From contig JACKBN010000004.1 of assembly GCA_020634565.1 (NCBI GenBank), positions 1-64,000 on the forward strand: DNA of 64,000 bases, written 5' to 3'. A program made the position numbers and the translations under genes. The notes below the pieces were generated by a model that saw only the letters and a program-made list of their open reading frames with translations, had not been told where the DNA came from and ran no database searches. The DNA comes from Ardenticatenaceae bacterium (GTDB lineage Bacteria > Chloroflexota > Anaerolineae > Promineifilales > Promineifilaceae). Numbering within the stretch: the first letter of the stretch is position 1; every line of letters begins with the position of its first letter. Shown here in pieces: positions 39,701 through 49,000 of this stretch.

Positions 39701-42700
39701 AACGCAAGCAAATGTGGATACCGGTGCGGTTAATAACACGGCAACGACTGACAGTGACCAGACTGGCCCAGAGACCGACAGCGAAACCGTGCCCGTGTCA
39801 CAAAATCCGGCACTCGTCTTGGACAAGGCACTGTTTGGCTACGCCGATGAAGATGGGTCGGGCACTGTTACCCTGAATGATGTCCTGACTTACACCTTTA
39901 CCACAACCAATACCGGGAACGTGACGTTGACGGGCGTAACCATTGTTGACCCGCTGCCAGGGCTGAGTGGGTTGAGTTGTGACCATTCTCAACCGGCCAC
40001 TCTGGCCGTTGGCGGCACTCTGACCTGCTCCGCGACCTACACGGTGACGCAAACGGATGTGGATGCTGGTGTAGTTAACAATACCGCGACGGCTGACAGC
40101 GACCAGACTGGTCCCGAGACCGACAGCGAAACTGTTCCTGTAACTCAGGGGCCTGCGCTGGTTTTGGACAAGGCACTGTTTGGTTATGCCGATGAAGACG
40201 GGTCCGGTACTATCACCCTGAATGATGTCCTGACTTACACCTTTACCACAACCAACACCGGAAACGTGACTTTGACGGGTGTGACCATCGTCGATCCGCT
40301 TCCTGGGTTGAGCGCCTTGAGCTGTGACCAAGTTCAACCAGCTACCTTGACCGTTGGTGATACCTTGACCTGCACAGCGACCTACACAGTGACGCAAGCG
40401 GATGTGGATGCTGGGGTAGTTAACAATACGGCAACGGCCGATTCCATCGAAACAGATCCGGTGGATGACAGTGAAACTGTTCCGGTACCACAAAATCCAG
40501 CGCTCGTGCTAGACAAGGCGTTGTTTGGCTACGCGGATGAAGATAGCTCCGGTACTGTTACCCTGAATGATGTCCTAACCTACACCTTCACGACGACCAA
40601 CACTGGGAACGTGACGCTGAATGGTGTAACAATCGTTGACCCACTTCCTGGGTTAAGTGTGCTGAGCTGTGACCAGACTCAACCGGCAACTCTGGCTGTT
40701 GGTGGTACCTTGACTTGCACGGCGACCTACATAGTGATGCAAGCAGATGTGGATGCCGGTGCAGTTAACAATACAGCAACGGCTGACAGCGACCAGACTG
40801 GCCCAGATACTGACAGTGAAACCGTCTCTGTGCCGCAAAATCCGGCGCTCGTGCTGGACAAGGCACTGTTTGGTTACGCTGATGAAGATGGCTCCGGTAC
40901 TGTTACCCTAAACGATGTTCTGACCTACACCTTCACCACGACCAATACCGGAAACGTGACGTTGACAGGCGTAACCATCGTTGATCCGCTACCCGGATTA
41001 AGTGCGTTAAGCTGTGACCAGCCTCAACCGGCAACCTTGGCTGTTGGCGGTACTCTGACCTGCTCAGCTACCTACATCGTGACGCAAACGGATGTGGATG
41101 CTGGTGTGGTTAACAATACAGCCACGGCTGACAGCGACCAGACCGGTCCAGAGACCGACAGCGAAACCGTGCCTGTACTGCAAAATGCCAGCGTCGGCGA
41201 TTTTGTCTGGCTGGACCTCAATGGCAATGGCCTGCAAGACGGCGGCGAGCCTGGTTTAGCAAATGTTACAGTCAATTTGTATACCAGTGGCGGCAGCTTT
41301 GTTTCTGCCACCAGTACAGATTCCAGCGGTGCTTATGCCTTCACCAACCTGGTGCCAGGCAGCTACTACGTAGAGTTTGTGCTGCCCTCGGGTTATGCCT
41401 TTACCTACGCTAACCAAGGCGCGGATACAGTTGACTCCGATGCGAATGTAACGACGGGCCAAACGGCCGTATTCACCCTAACCGCCGGTGAAAATGAAAC
41501 GACTTGGGATGCTGGACTCTTCCAAATTATGCGTCTGGGCAATCGCATCTGGTTCGACATCAACAACAATGGCGTTTTGGACAGTGGCGAGCAAGGCGTG
41601 CCCAACGTGCTGGTAGAATTGCTGGATGGTTCAGCGAATCTTGTTCTCTCCCCACTGGATGGGCAGCCGCTAACGGCCGTAACAGATGCCACCGGACGCT
41701 ATCTGTTCGAGAGCATTCCGCCTGGCGAGTACATCGTGCGCGTTGCGGCTAGCAACTTCATGAGCTGGACAGCCCCGCTTTATGGGTTTGTGAGCAGCCA
41801 AAATGAAGTTTCACCAGATCCGGCCCTCGATCCAGACGGTAATAACAGCGATGTGGACGATAACGGCCGTAACAATCCCGATCCGGCCAACGGAGGCATT
41901 GTCAGCTACCCGGTGACGCTTACTGTGGGCGGTGAACCAACCAACGAAGGTTCGGATGAAGACGGCATCTACCCCAACGCAAATAGCAACTTGACGGTAG
42001 ATTTCGGCTTCTTTGAGCTGCTGACGCTCGGTAACACCATCTGGCACGATGCCAACGAAAACAGCATCCTGGACAGTGGCGAGACAGGGTTTGCCGGTGT
42101 GGTGGTTTACCTGCTAGATGCCAACGGCAATCCAGTGCTGGGTCCTACTGGACAGCCGCTCAGAACAGTCACCAACAACAACGGCCAATATCAATTCACA
42201 AACCTCTACCCGGGTGAATATCGGGTTTTGGTTGGCGCAGAAAACTTCCAGCCGGGTGGCGTGTTAGAAGGCTTCTGGAGCAGCCCCGGTGCTGTTGACC
42301 CCGATAATAATTCCGACATCGATGACAATGGGGTTGACGAAGTGGAACCGTGGAACACGGGCATCGTGAGCCAGCCACTGCGCCTGGATTACGATCAGGA
42401 ACCGGACAACAACGACGACACCGATGACAACGACAACACCAATCTGACGGTGGATATGGGTTTTGTGGGTACGCCAACGGCCGTTACCCTCACCAGCTTC
42501 AGCGCCACCAACCTGGGCAACCAGCAGGTACGCATCAACTGGACAACCGAATCCGAGGTGGACAATTTCGGCTTCCGCATTTACCGCAGCAGCAGCAACA
42601 GCTTCGGCAGCGCGACCGAGGTTCACTTTGAGCCAACGGCCGTTCCCGGCGGCAGTGGTCCCGGTGCCAGCTACACCTACGTGGATGACGTGCCCGACAA

Positions 42701-42827
42701 CGGCACCTACTACTACTGGCTGGTTGATGTAGAAACCGGTGGGGCGACAGAAGTTCATGGTCCAATTACTGTGACCGTGACGCCATTCATCACTTTGTAC
42801 CTGCCTCTGATTATTAGCGGTAATTAG
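30795..42827 (+). CDS. giant secreted repeat protein 1 (SdrD B-like, GEVED and DUF11-like domains)
   Basis: A protein of 4010 residues, start taken at the ATG at 30795 (MPVHPNYTLRYFSKFRFGRG) with GGAG upstream. A signal peptide (TYIVLLLLALPFLGHSL) ends at TQAAN. Residues about 35-400 are an unassigned N-terminal part. SdrD B-like domains follow, each with an Asp-rich calcium loop such as DDNGDGIRD or DWDGDGTQDSGE. A GEVED domain lies near residues 1890-2060 (FGDLPQSYNTTLEGNPSGPR; GEVEDYNW). Residues 2430-3464 are nine tandem 115-residue DUF11-like units (ALFGYADEDGSGTITLNDVL). Three more B-type domains and a fibronectin-like end (TSFSATNLGNQQVRINWTTE) precede the tail FITLYLPLIISGN. It should be a long calcium-stiffened stalk for adhesion or a sheath. 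The whole frame is open with no frameshift. A second giant protein follows. Confidence 0.9.
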   Translation: MPVHPNYTLRYFSKFRFGRGATYIVLLLLALPFLGHSLPTQAANPDGDLRLRIMTAPNFVVDSNVESPSTYAPEAATIGAQFCNDGTDTLTDVFGYIGDFDPNGDLDSSDSTPGIYPSRTHSGLTGTFQLVHEGGSAGTNDARRYVGDLDPGECKTQYWLLSYPRLDDDGHSVTGGIKPDDDLWLNYDVWATAVDNGTPLEANLTLKANMRNEISAAANKIWPNGDNKVPDVYKDSISELLGWDTITPSGGTDVYPGDTAILKGVWYDLGNVGAGFDNDGDLVPDKNAWVQPVGDPGNYDPGCFRLVRTYGIVIVKLKGGGEYLIPFVDQLYFQNIPENTGAVGLVFYEYAALDGTCQASLTPYQEVASGFDNEKFNGDYGHHVPPLSSLDPTVTLDKTVDQALIGPALPDTLTYTLTISNTGPVAVGDPDIGLPLVIEEAIPAGTSYVAGTAVSNNTLPTGVSSYTILYSTDHGNTWSQTEPPAATVTNIQWWLSNVLASGAGGDVTFQVTVPTTYTGAIVPNEAQLSFGYAPPFAEDTAVTRIRGINELGDTVFTDDGNGEGNQGNGVQDGNEAGIPGITVNLYYDEDGDGVGEYFLESAVTDSNGNYLFTELADGRYVVEVDPADAALPTGYAPTTKTSLPVSLDVTNSDSNPVSYLDADFGFSPALILEKTLTSPPPAYEGQEVTYSIDVTNAMPDGSFQPEYWATAAIAGTEYEATVADNANNVIGEPDGVVNSQIQNWPEGLVYAGMVKGTGFQVDACGSITQVEALYQIEITAPLDDDFVWGIIQLNGTDWYTFQLTPAESNAFAVAGGGLLAVDITSSNMGHAGSVTDWATFDNVPSNELQLGIGGDKETNADGEWLLVDAIGVRITNDGSSCTNFTSDTILNPVPLSDSYDPTQLSFIAADVVPTAVNSGSGIITWNNVGPLAPGETKTINLTFEALEPAGNLVETLTNTAVINNATFINGQPANDATDDAVTTLNPTGSIAGTIWSEGSGGSTTGWNGVTGWEAGLDLKVPEVTVYLYGCTDGFGTLLNPDTVSNRACTSVQNDGTWELLATTTTDANGDYLFDGLRNGYYTVEVETSTLPGTVAQTAEAGSSDANQNGGGRTCGTCNSYWGDITANLSPANFNPINTVGEDIINVNFGYTVPPAIYGVLWEDNDGDGIRDAGEDPLGAGITVTLTDDLSNTLTTTTLADGSYQFVNLVPGRTYTVTVNTGTLPGTGWSNTADPDGTPNSQYIVGTLTAGQVSGSHDFGYHQTGTAVIGDTVYYDWDGDGTQDSGEEGIAGVTLSLYEDSNNDGELDLTTDALIATDVTDADGNYSFNNLPAGSYVVVSEMPADTVATGDPDESGQCTLCDLAGASTNLTAGSTDDTVDFGFLPLGTGSIGDTVWLDVNGDGVQSGVQELGLGGITVQLFVDLNGDTTFDVVLTTSTDANGNYLFENLPDGNYEVTIDLTDPDIPTDGLNNDYVLTTNSTFATTLSGNSYLLADFGFAPLGAIGDTIYWDANGDGEYDWNESGIPGVVITLTNATAQTLIIDGVSYAPGAVITTTTTDGNGRYLFDALPPADYGVTVGPIGGSPTLTGDPEADGVPCTDPGATGCDGTTTVTIGYGTNYMGADFGYQAPGAFGDYVWFDQNGDGVQDSGEIGLAGVVITATTTADVTVGGVNYPAGTTITTTTDYDGYYSFDNLISNGSAATWTVTSAIPASMSPTYDADGTPNASTTVTIDPSGDVTAVGGTPCTNCSLTVDFGFEMDGPYSLNGSVCLEGDTASNRVCGDGTDVPVGGYQVYLYNDDGLYLGTTYTDASGFYSFSNLVDDTYFVVIGGSLPPLDTAEFVTTPADTPATNIIDTGTSIYQIVPVNSATAAGDGGSDSNIVEAVDFAYLSTVDFDFGDLPQSYNTTLEGNPSGPRHEVPTTPTLYLGTAPDSELNGVPDVAASSDGSDEDGVTPVDIQSWTDGTDGGSVSVEVVGSGWLVGWIDFNGDGDLTDSGELIIDQAVSTNTYTFAFDIPAGTMSGSPTNFYGRFRLFSEQPPFSAFAYSGPASAGEVEDYNWLLSENPVIGIAKRLVSVSGNGDGSYTVTYGLNVENLGDVALQNVQVTDNLATTFAAADSYAVSSVTSDLFTVNYPGYDGSSNINLLTGSDSLALNTTAQITLTVVMTPGLALGPYNNSATANGESPSGTPTTDISDDGTDPDPDGGSDPNETGENDPTPLLFAAVTGHVFIDLDGNGAQNGAESDLPNVDVIITDLNGDTQTVTTDANGDYTAVVPAGNTAANIDETTLPAGYTQTAGTDPSSVTAVAGNTADIGEDGYQPSSSLTVEKLLTANGDEDNSSSISVGDTLTYTITATNNGSSILNNVTVSDDLTGQSTSCLTVAPSATCVLIATYTVTQADVDAGYVENTATADSDETDPVDDTHNEPVPQNPALVLDKALFGYADEDSSGTITLNDVLTYTFTTTNTGNVTLTGVTIVDPLPGLSALSCDQSQPATLTVGGTLTCTATYTVTQADVDAGTVNNTATADSDQTSPDTDSETVPVPQNPALVLDKVLFGYSDEDASGTLTLNDVLTYTFTTTNTGNVTLTGVTIVDPLPGLSALSCNQSQPATLAVGGTLNCSATYTVTQADVDAGAVNNTATADSDQTGPDTDSETVPVPQNPALALDKALFGYADEDGSGTITLNDVLTYTFTTTNTGNVTLTGVTIVDSLPGLSSLSCDQTQPVTLAVGGTLTCSATYTVTQTDVDAGAVDNTATADSTETDPVDDSETVPVAQNPALILDKALFGYADEDASGTITLNDVLTYTFTTTNTGNVTLTGVTIVDPLPGLSALTCDQPQPATLAVGGTLTCSAAYIVMQADVDAGAVNNTATADSDQTGPDTDSETVPVSQNPALVLDKALFGYADEDVSGTITLNDVLTYTFTTTNTGNVTLTGVTIVDPLPGLSVLSCDQSQPATLAVGGTLTCSATYTITQANVDTGAVNNTATTDSDQTGPETDSETVPVSQNPALVLDKALFGYADEDGSGTVTLNDVLTYTFTTTNTGNVTLTGVTIVDPLPGLSGLSCDHSQPATLAVGGTLTCSATYTVTQTDVDAGVVNNTATADSDQTGPETDSETVPVTQGPALVLDKALFGYADEDGSGTITLNDVLTYTFTTTNTGNVTLTGVTIVDPLPGLSALSCDQVQPATLTVGDTLTCTATYTVTQADVDAGVVNNTATADSIETDPVDDSETVPVPQNPALVLDKALFGYADEDSSGTVTLNDVLTYTFTTTNTGNVTLNGVTIVDPLPGLSVLSCDQTQPATLAVGGTLTCTATYIVMQADVDAGAVNNTATADSDQTGPDTDSETVSVPQNPALVLDKALFGYADEDGSGTVTLNDVLTYTFTTTNTGNVTLTGVTIVDPLPGLSALSCDQPQPATLAVGGTLTCSATYIVTQTDVDAGVVNNTATADSDQTGPETDSETVPVLQNASVGDFVWLDLNGNGLQDGGEPGLANVTVNLYTSGGSFVSATSTDSSGAYAFTNLVPGSYYVEFVLPSGYAFTYANQGADTVDSDANVTTGQTAVFTLTAGENETTWDAGLFQIMRLGNRIWFDINNNGVLDSGEQGVPNVLVELLDGSANLVLSPLDGQPLTAVTDATGRYLFESIPPGEYIVRVAASNFMSWTAPLYGFVSSQNEVSPDPALDPDGNNSDVDDNGRNNPDPANGGIVSYPVTLTVGGEPTNEGSDEDGIYPNANSNLTVDFGFFELLTLGNTIWHDANENSILDSGETGFAGVVVYLLDANGNPVLGPTGQPLRTVTNNNGQYQFTNLYPGEYRVLVGAENFQPGGVLEGFWSSPGAVDPDNNSDIDDNGVDEVEPWNTGIVSQPLRLDYDQEPDNNDDTDDNDNTNLTVDMGFVGTPTAVTLTSFSATNLGNQQVRINWTTESEVDNFGFRIYRSSSNSFGSATEVHFEPTAVPGGSGPGASYTYVDDVPDNGTYYYWLVDVETGGATEVHGPITVTVTPFITLYLPLIISGN
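38082..41186 (+). repeat. nine tandem 345-bp repeats
   Basis: Equivalent points recur at 38086, 38431, 38776, 39121, 39466, 39811, 40156, 40501 and 40846, always exactly 345 bases apart, with no indel. Each unit encodes 115 residues starting PALVLDKALFGY. A more diverged relative lies just before (about 37755-38081). No ACGGCCGT octamer occurs anywhere in the array. Confidence 0.95.
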
Positions 42828-42833
42828 TTTGTG

Positions 42834-42896
42834 GCAGCAGGTAGTTGGGCAACATGCCTTGGGCATTGTCTGGCTACCTGCTGCTGAACCTCTTTT
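42834..42896 (+). terminator. terminator between the giant genes
   Basis: GCAGCAGGTAG (42834-42844) pairs perfectly with CTACCTGCTGC (42874-42884), with inner pairing in between and five T starting eight bases later. It suggests the second giant gene has its own promoter. A further stem, GGGGG/CCCCC at 43005-43023, lies in that gene's leader. Confidence 0.7.
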
Positions 42897-43076
42897 TGTA
42901 AACGGCCGTTTCCCCCAACCGTATACCTCCTAAACAGATAGGATATCAGTCACGTTATTCCCCCCTTGTGATTTTTCTCGCCAGAACCTTCGCCTAATTT
43001 TACTGGGGGACCTTGCTGCCCCCTAGGGAACTCTCCCAACACTGACAATTGCAACTTGATAACAAGGATCTGACAC

Positions 43077-46000
43077 GTGGCATCATTATTAGGAATTCTT
43101 TTATTTTCGTTCGTCTTATTTTTACTCGCTCTGTGGAACCCGTGGCGCTGGCAATTAAAGCACACGGCCCATTTGGGGCGGATCGCCATATTGCTTTTTA
43201 TTGGTGGGGCTGTTTTACTCGCCAACCATACAGTGCAGGCACAAAGTGCTCCTGTTCTTGAAATCACCAAAGATTTTGGCGGCAGCACCGCGCTGGATGT
43301 CGCCTCAGGTGAAGAATTTACCTACTATATTGCTTATCGTTGTGCCAGTATCACCGAAAATTGTCTCAACACTACCCTTACCGATGTTCTGCCACCAGAA
43401 GTTGTGTATGTGCAAGGTGTGGGGCCAGTTGGCGATATTACGGCCGTAAATTACGACAGCGGCAGCCATACGGTCACGGCTGATTTTGTGAACCCGCTAG
43501 GCGCAGGCTCCACTGGTATTCTGGAAATCACCGTTAAATTTCCACCTGGAACGCTGCCCGGCACAACGGCCGTAAACCAGGCAACCAGCTCCACCGACGG
43601 CGGCGTCAGGACTAGCGGTCAGGTCATCGCCACAGCCACTGGTGCATTTGAAATGTTCATCGACAAAACCGTCGCCAATGATTTTGACGATGGCGTCATT
43701 GGCAGCGATTTCATTACCAACTACAGCCTAAACGTCTGCAACCCCGATGAGATAGGCGGCGTCAATCTCACCAATGCCACCATCATAGATACCTTACCTG
43801 CGGAAGCAACTTTTGTTAGCGCCAGCAACGGTGGCGCTTATGATCCAGTTGGCCATACCATCACCTGGTCATCCACCAGCCTGGGTGGTACCTTGCCAGA
43901 CATCATCCCTGTCACCAATAGCTGTTCCCTCTCATTGGATGTTACTGTTCGCTTCGAGCCAAACGGCCGTGATGGCATTCCCGGCAATGGTGATGATCCG
44001 ATTGTGAACAGCACCGTTACCAATATCATGGATATTCACGGCACACCGGAAGACGGCACACCGGATTACGTAGATACCGACGGGGTAGACTTGCTTCTGA
44101 TTCTGCCTTACTTCGACGACGGCAACGGCAAAAGCGCGGGTAGCCCTTCCAGCTATATCGGTCGTCCTATTGAAGAGCTGCCCGGCGGCCCGGTTAACTA
44201 CACGGTCAGCTACACCAATCTGGGCACCATCACCGCAACCAATGTGGTTTTGACGGATGTGCTGCCTGTACAGATCCGCGTCAGCGCTATTGCGATCTCT
44301 CCTGTAGTTGATCCTGCCACCGGTTTTTACGAAACCAACAACAATCCAGGCACCTGGCTGCCTTTTCCGAACAATAGTTATGTAGCGAATGCCCTGGTTC
44401 AGGTTGTGAATAGTGCCACTGCTGATCCCAATGATATTGAACTGGCCCCTGGTGACTATCTCACGGGCATTCGCTGGGAACTGGGAGATGTGCCGCCCGG
44501 TACGCCAACCTGGAGCGCCAATGTTGCTACTATCATCGACCCCACTGTAGCTGGCAATGTTACCTTTGCGAACTGTCTCACTACCGTTGCCGACTACATC
44601 GAAGATGGCACCCCTGGCACCTCTACCAACCTGGACTGCCAAGATGTCACGACTATTGCTGTCCGGGCCATTCCCCGCGTCAGCAAAACTGCCAGCGATG
44701 ATAGCCTGCTGCCCGGCGAAGTGACCCAGTTCACCCTACAAGTCTACAATCCCAGTCAGGCCCACAATAATGTTGTCGGCCCGATTACCCTGGCTGACCT
44801 GCTGCCAGAGCGTCTGGACCTGGTTGTCCCAGATCCAACGGTTTCCAGTGGTTACAGTGTGCCTACCGCCACACAAATCTTGGATGGCGACTGGTTCACT
44901 TTCTCCGCTACCGATAGTGCTCCGGTTCCAACGTATGCCTTCACCCCCACCATCAATGCTGAAAATGATGCCCTGCTGCGCTGGCAATGGCCCGCATCCT
45001 ATCAGATGGCTCCTGGTGAATCGATCACCATCAACTTCTACGCCCGCGTGCTGGATTACACTGTACCGCAAAGCCTGGGCAATGATGGTATTTTGCTGTG
45101 GAACGATACCGCCACAAATAACGCCCTTGCCTGTGATGGCGGCGATGGGGTAAACCTTTACCTTGATGCCGATGACGTAGATGAAGACGGTAACAGCAGT
45201 GAAGCTGGCTGTTTTGTGCAAATACCTGTGGTGGTTGAAGCGTTTTTGGCGATGGACTCCGAGAAATTTGTGGACGGTACGCTAGATGTGAATCCCGGCT
45301 GGACGGATTATGATTACACCGTCACCGGTGGCGCTGTTGATTGGCGCATGGTCATCACCAACACTAGCAACGTTACGGCCACCAATATTGTAGCCTACGA
45401 TGTGTTCCCCTACGTAGGCGATACCGGTACGATTGATCTCTCTAGCCGAGGCAGCGAATGGCGGCCCCATCTCATTTTCCCTATCACCGATACGATGGGT
45501 TTGCCCATGACCATCTCCTACAGTCAGAGTAGCAACCCGTGCCGCCCGGAAATTCTACCCAGTGGCCCAGCAGGCTGTACCGATGACTGGTCTGAAACGC
45601 CGCCAACCGACATCACCACCGTACAGGCCATTCGCCTGGAATTTTGTGATGCTGGCGGCTGTTTAGAGCTGCCGCCCAATAATGGAATGGGTGGCGGTAG
45701 TTTGGAATTTAGCTGGCATATGGTTGCACCTAACGATACGGCCGTTGGCGATATAGCTTGGAACTCATTTGGGTTTACGGCCGAAGGGGGTGGTCTCAAG
45801 TTGCTGCCCTCGGAGCCGCTTCGCGTGGGTATTGAGCTGGCCGCCAACACGCTGCCCGATTACTCCATTGGCGATTACGTCTGGCTAGACTTGGTGGGAC
45901 AGCAGAATGATGGTATTCAGCAGCCGGAAGAAATTGGCCTTAACGGTGTGCGGGTTGAGCTGTGGGATGCAGACACAAACACCCTGCTTGATTTCCGCAC

Positions 46001-49000
46001 CACCGGCCCCGATGGCAGTAGCAATCCGGGTTATTATGAATTCATCAATATTCCCAACGGGAACTATTTTGTACGCTTCTTCCAGCCGCAGGATGGCTTG
46101 AACTACACCTTTAGTCCAGGCGAGCAGGGGAGCGATACGGCCGTTGATTCCAACGGCCTCATCTTAGGCACAGACCCCACATTTGGCGACTATATCGAAA
46201 CGGCCGTTTTCGCCATGAACAGCGCCGACGATTACACCATTGACCAGGGCATGTGGATTGAAGCCGATTACGGCGATGCCCCGGCAGTTTACCCCGTGGA
46301 AGCTGCCTCACAGGCCAATCCCGCCGACGCGGCGCGGCACATCATCGTGCCTAACTTCTACCTGGGCAGCAGCGTCGATGCCGAAACCGATGGCCAGCCC
46401 ACCACCACCGCTTGGGGTGATGACTTAGCGACGGACGATGAAAATGGTGTCACCTTTGCCGTCTATCAGGGAACGGCCGCTTTGCCCTCCGGCCTGTTAC
46501 GCATCAATCAGAGCAATAACCTGACCCTCAACGCCACCGTGCCGCCTACGATGACGGGCTACCTGAATGCCTGGATCGATTTTAATGCCGACGGCGATTG
46601 GGACGATTTGGGCGAACATATTTTCATCGATGTGCCGTTGAACAATGGCAATAACGCGCTGAGCGTAACCGTTCCGCCAACGGCCGTTGCTGGCACCACC
46701 TATGCGCGCTTTAGATTTAGCACGGAAACTGGACTTGGGCCAACGGGAACGGCAGTTGACGGCGAGGTTGAAGATTACCAGGTGCAGCTCATGAATCTGC
46801 CCGTTAAAAGCGTGGTCGATTCCTCCGAAGCGCATACCAGCGGCAACAATCTGGCCATCGGCGAAATTGTGCGCTACCGGCTGGCTGTCCCCGTGCCCGA
46901 AGGCACCGTCACCAACATGGTCCTCACGGACAATTTGCCCGCTCGCCTGCAATTTATGAACGATGGTAGCGCTAGCATAAGCTTTACGGCTGATAGCAAC
47001 GTAACCTGGAGCGAATTTACCATTACGCCTGCAACCTTCGGCAGCGGCACCGATCCTGTCTTTACCCTGGGTACCGTCATCAACAACGACACGGATGCTG
47101 GGATGGAATACGTCCTGGTTGAATTCAACGCCTTGGTTCGCAATGATCCGTTAAACCAACACAATACCGCCCGCAACAATAGATTCACTGTCACCTATGA
47201 CGATAATTTTAGCTTCACCACTCCCAATGTCGCCGTGCTCATCGTAGAGCCAGATGTGTCGCTCACCAAAACAATCACCACCACGCCTAGCGATGCGGGT
47301 GATACGATTGTGTATCAACTGGTAGCCACCAACAGTAATGCCGCGCTCATCGAGACGGCCTTCGATTTGCTTATCACCGACACGTTGGACGCTAACCTGA
47401 CCCTGCAATCAGTGAACGTGAGCGCACCAGGGTACGCAACCGCCACCGACAACAGCAACATCCCCAGCAATCAGGTGGATGTGTCGGTTGACAGGCTGGA
47501 TCCCGGCGATTCCGTAACCGTGACGGTAACGGCCGTTGTCAACCCCACTGCCCCCGTCAACCAAACCATCCCCAACACGGCGTACCTCACCTACAGCTCC
47601 CTGCCCGGCAGCGGCACCATTGGTAACAGCACTGGGTCCAATACACCCGGCGCATCTGGTGCAACCACTGGCGAGCGCAACGGCGACGGGGGTACCAACG
47701 ATCATTTCGACTCCGACACCGCCTCCGTAGATTTGCAAGCGCCCAGCCTCGACAAGCAGGTGACGCCCACCAGCTACACCATCGGCGACGTGCTCACTTA
47801 CAACATCGTCGTCACCCTCACCGAAGGTATTGCCTACGATTTTGTTTTTGTGGATGATTTGCCAACTGGTTTGGGTTACCAAAGCCACCAGATCATCACC
47901 AGTAGTGCGGCCAGCGGCGGCTTGCTCGGTAACGATTTCAACGGCACGCTGCCCGCGCCCACCGTGACCGCCCCCGGCGGCAGCGGGGCCGATCTCACGC
48001 TCGATTTTGGTGATACCACCATCACGGCCAACAACGACGCTACCGATAACAGCTTTTTGGTGCAGGTAACGGCCGTTGTTCTCAATGAACTGGGCAACCA
48101 AAACGGCGACACCCTCACCAACACCGCGCGGGCCAGCTACACCGCCAACGGTGGCACCGTAACACAGCAAGATTCCGTCAACATCAGTTTGGTCGAGCCC
48201 GTGCTGCAAATCAGCAAACAGCTCATCGCCCCCATCCCTGATCCGATGGATGCGGGCAGTGACATCACCTACCAAATTGTCTTGGAGCACGCGAGCAGCA
48301 CCGCCGCCGACGCCTACGACGTGGTCATCACCGACACGCTGCCCAGCACGCTCACGGGCGTTTCGGTAGACAGCGTGGTCGTCAGCGGCATCGCCGATCC
48401 GGGCTACGATTTGTCGGGCAACGTGCTGCGCGTGCCTGCTGCGGGCAGCTTCGACTTTCCGCAGGGCAGCGTCATCACCCTCACCGTTTCGGCTACCATT
48501 GGCGGAACGGCCGTTCCCGGCCAAACCATTGCCAACACCGCCGGAGCCACCTGGAGCACCCTGGACGGCACCCCCAGCGAAGAGCGAGACGGCGGCGGCG
48601 ACCCTGACGGCAGCGACCTGCTGGATGGCGGCGCGCTCGACGATTACGAAGTTGAAGACACCGCCAACCTCACCGTAGACGGCACCGCCAGCGTCAAAAC
48701 GCTCGTCGGCACCTCCGCCGGGCACACCAGCGGCAGCGACGTCACCATCGGTGAGGTGATCACCTACAGTATCTCCGTCTCCGTGGCGGAAGGCACCATT
48801 CCTTCGCTGGAAATTGTCGATAATTTGCCTGCTGGACTGGCCTATGTGGCGGGAACGGCCGTTGTCGATTCCACTGGCTTCAGCGGCGCATTACCCGCAC
48901 CCACCATCACCGCCCCCGGTGGCAGCGGCGGCGACGTCACCTTCACCTTTGGCGGCTTCACCGTCCCCGCCGACAACGACCCCAGCAACAACAGCTTCAG

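Noticed and set aside
38082..41186. Possible CRISPR array
   Set aside because: The 345-bp units are protein-coding repeats with one continuous reading frame, not short repeats with unique spacers.
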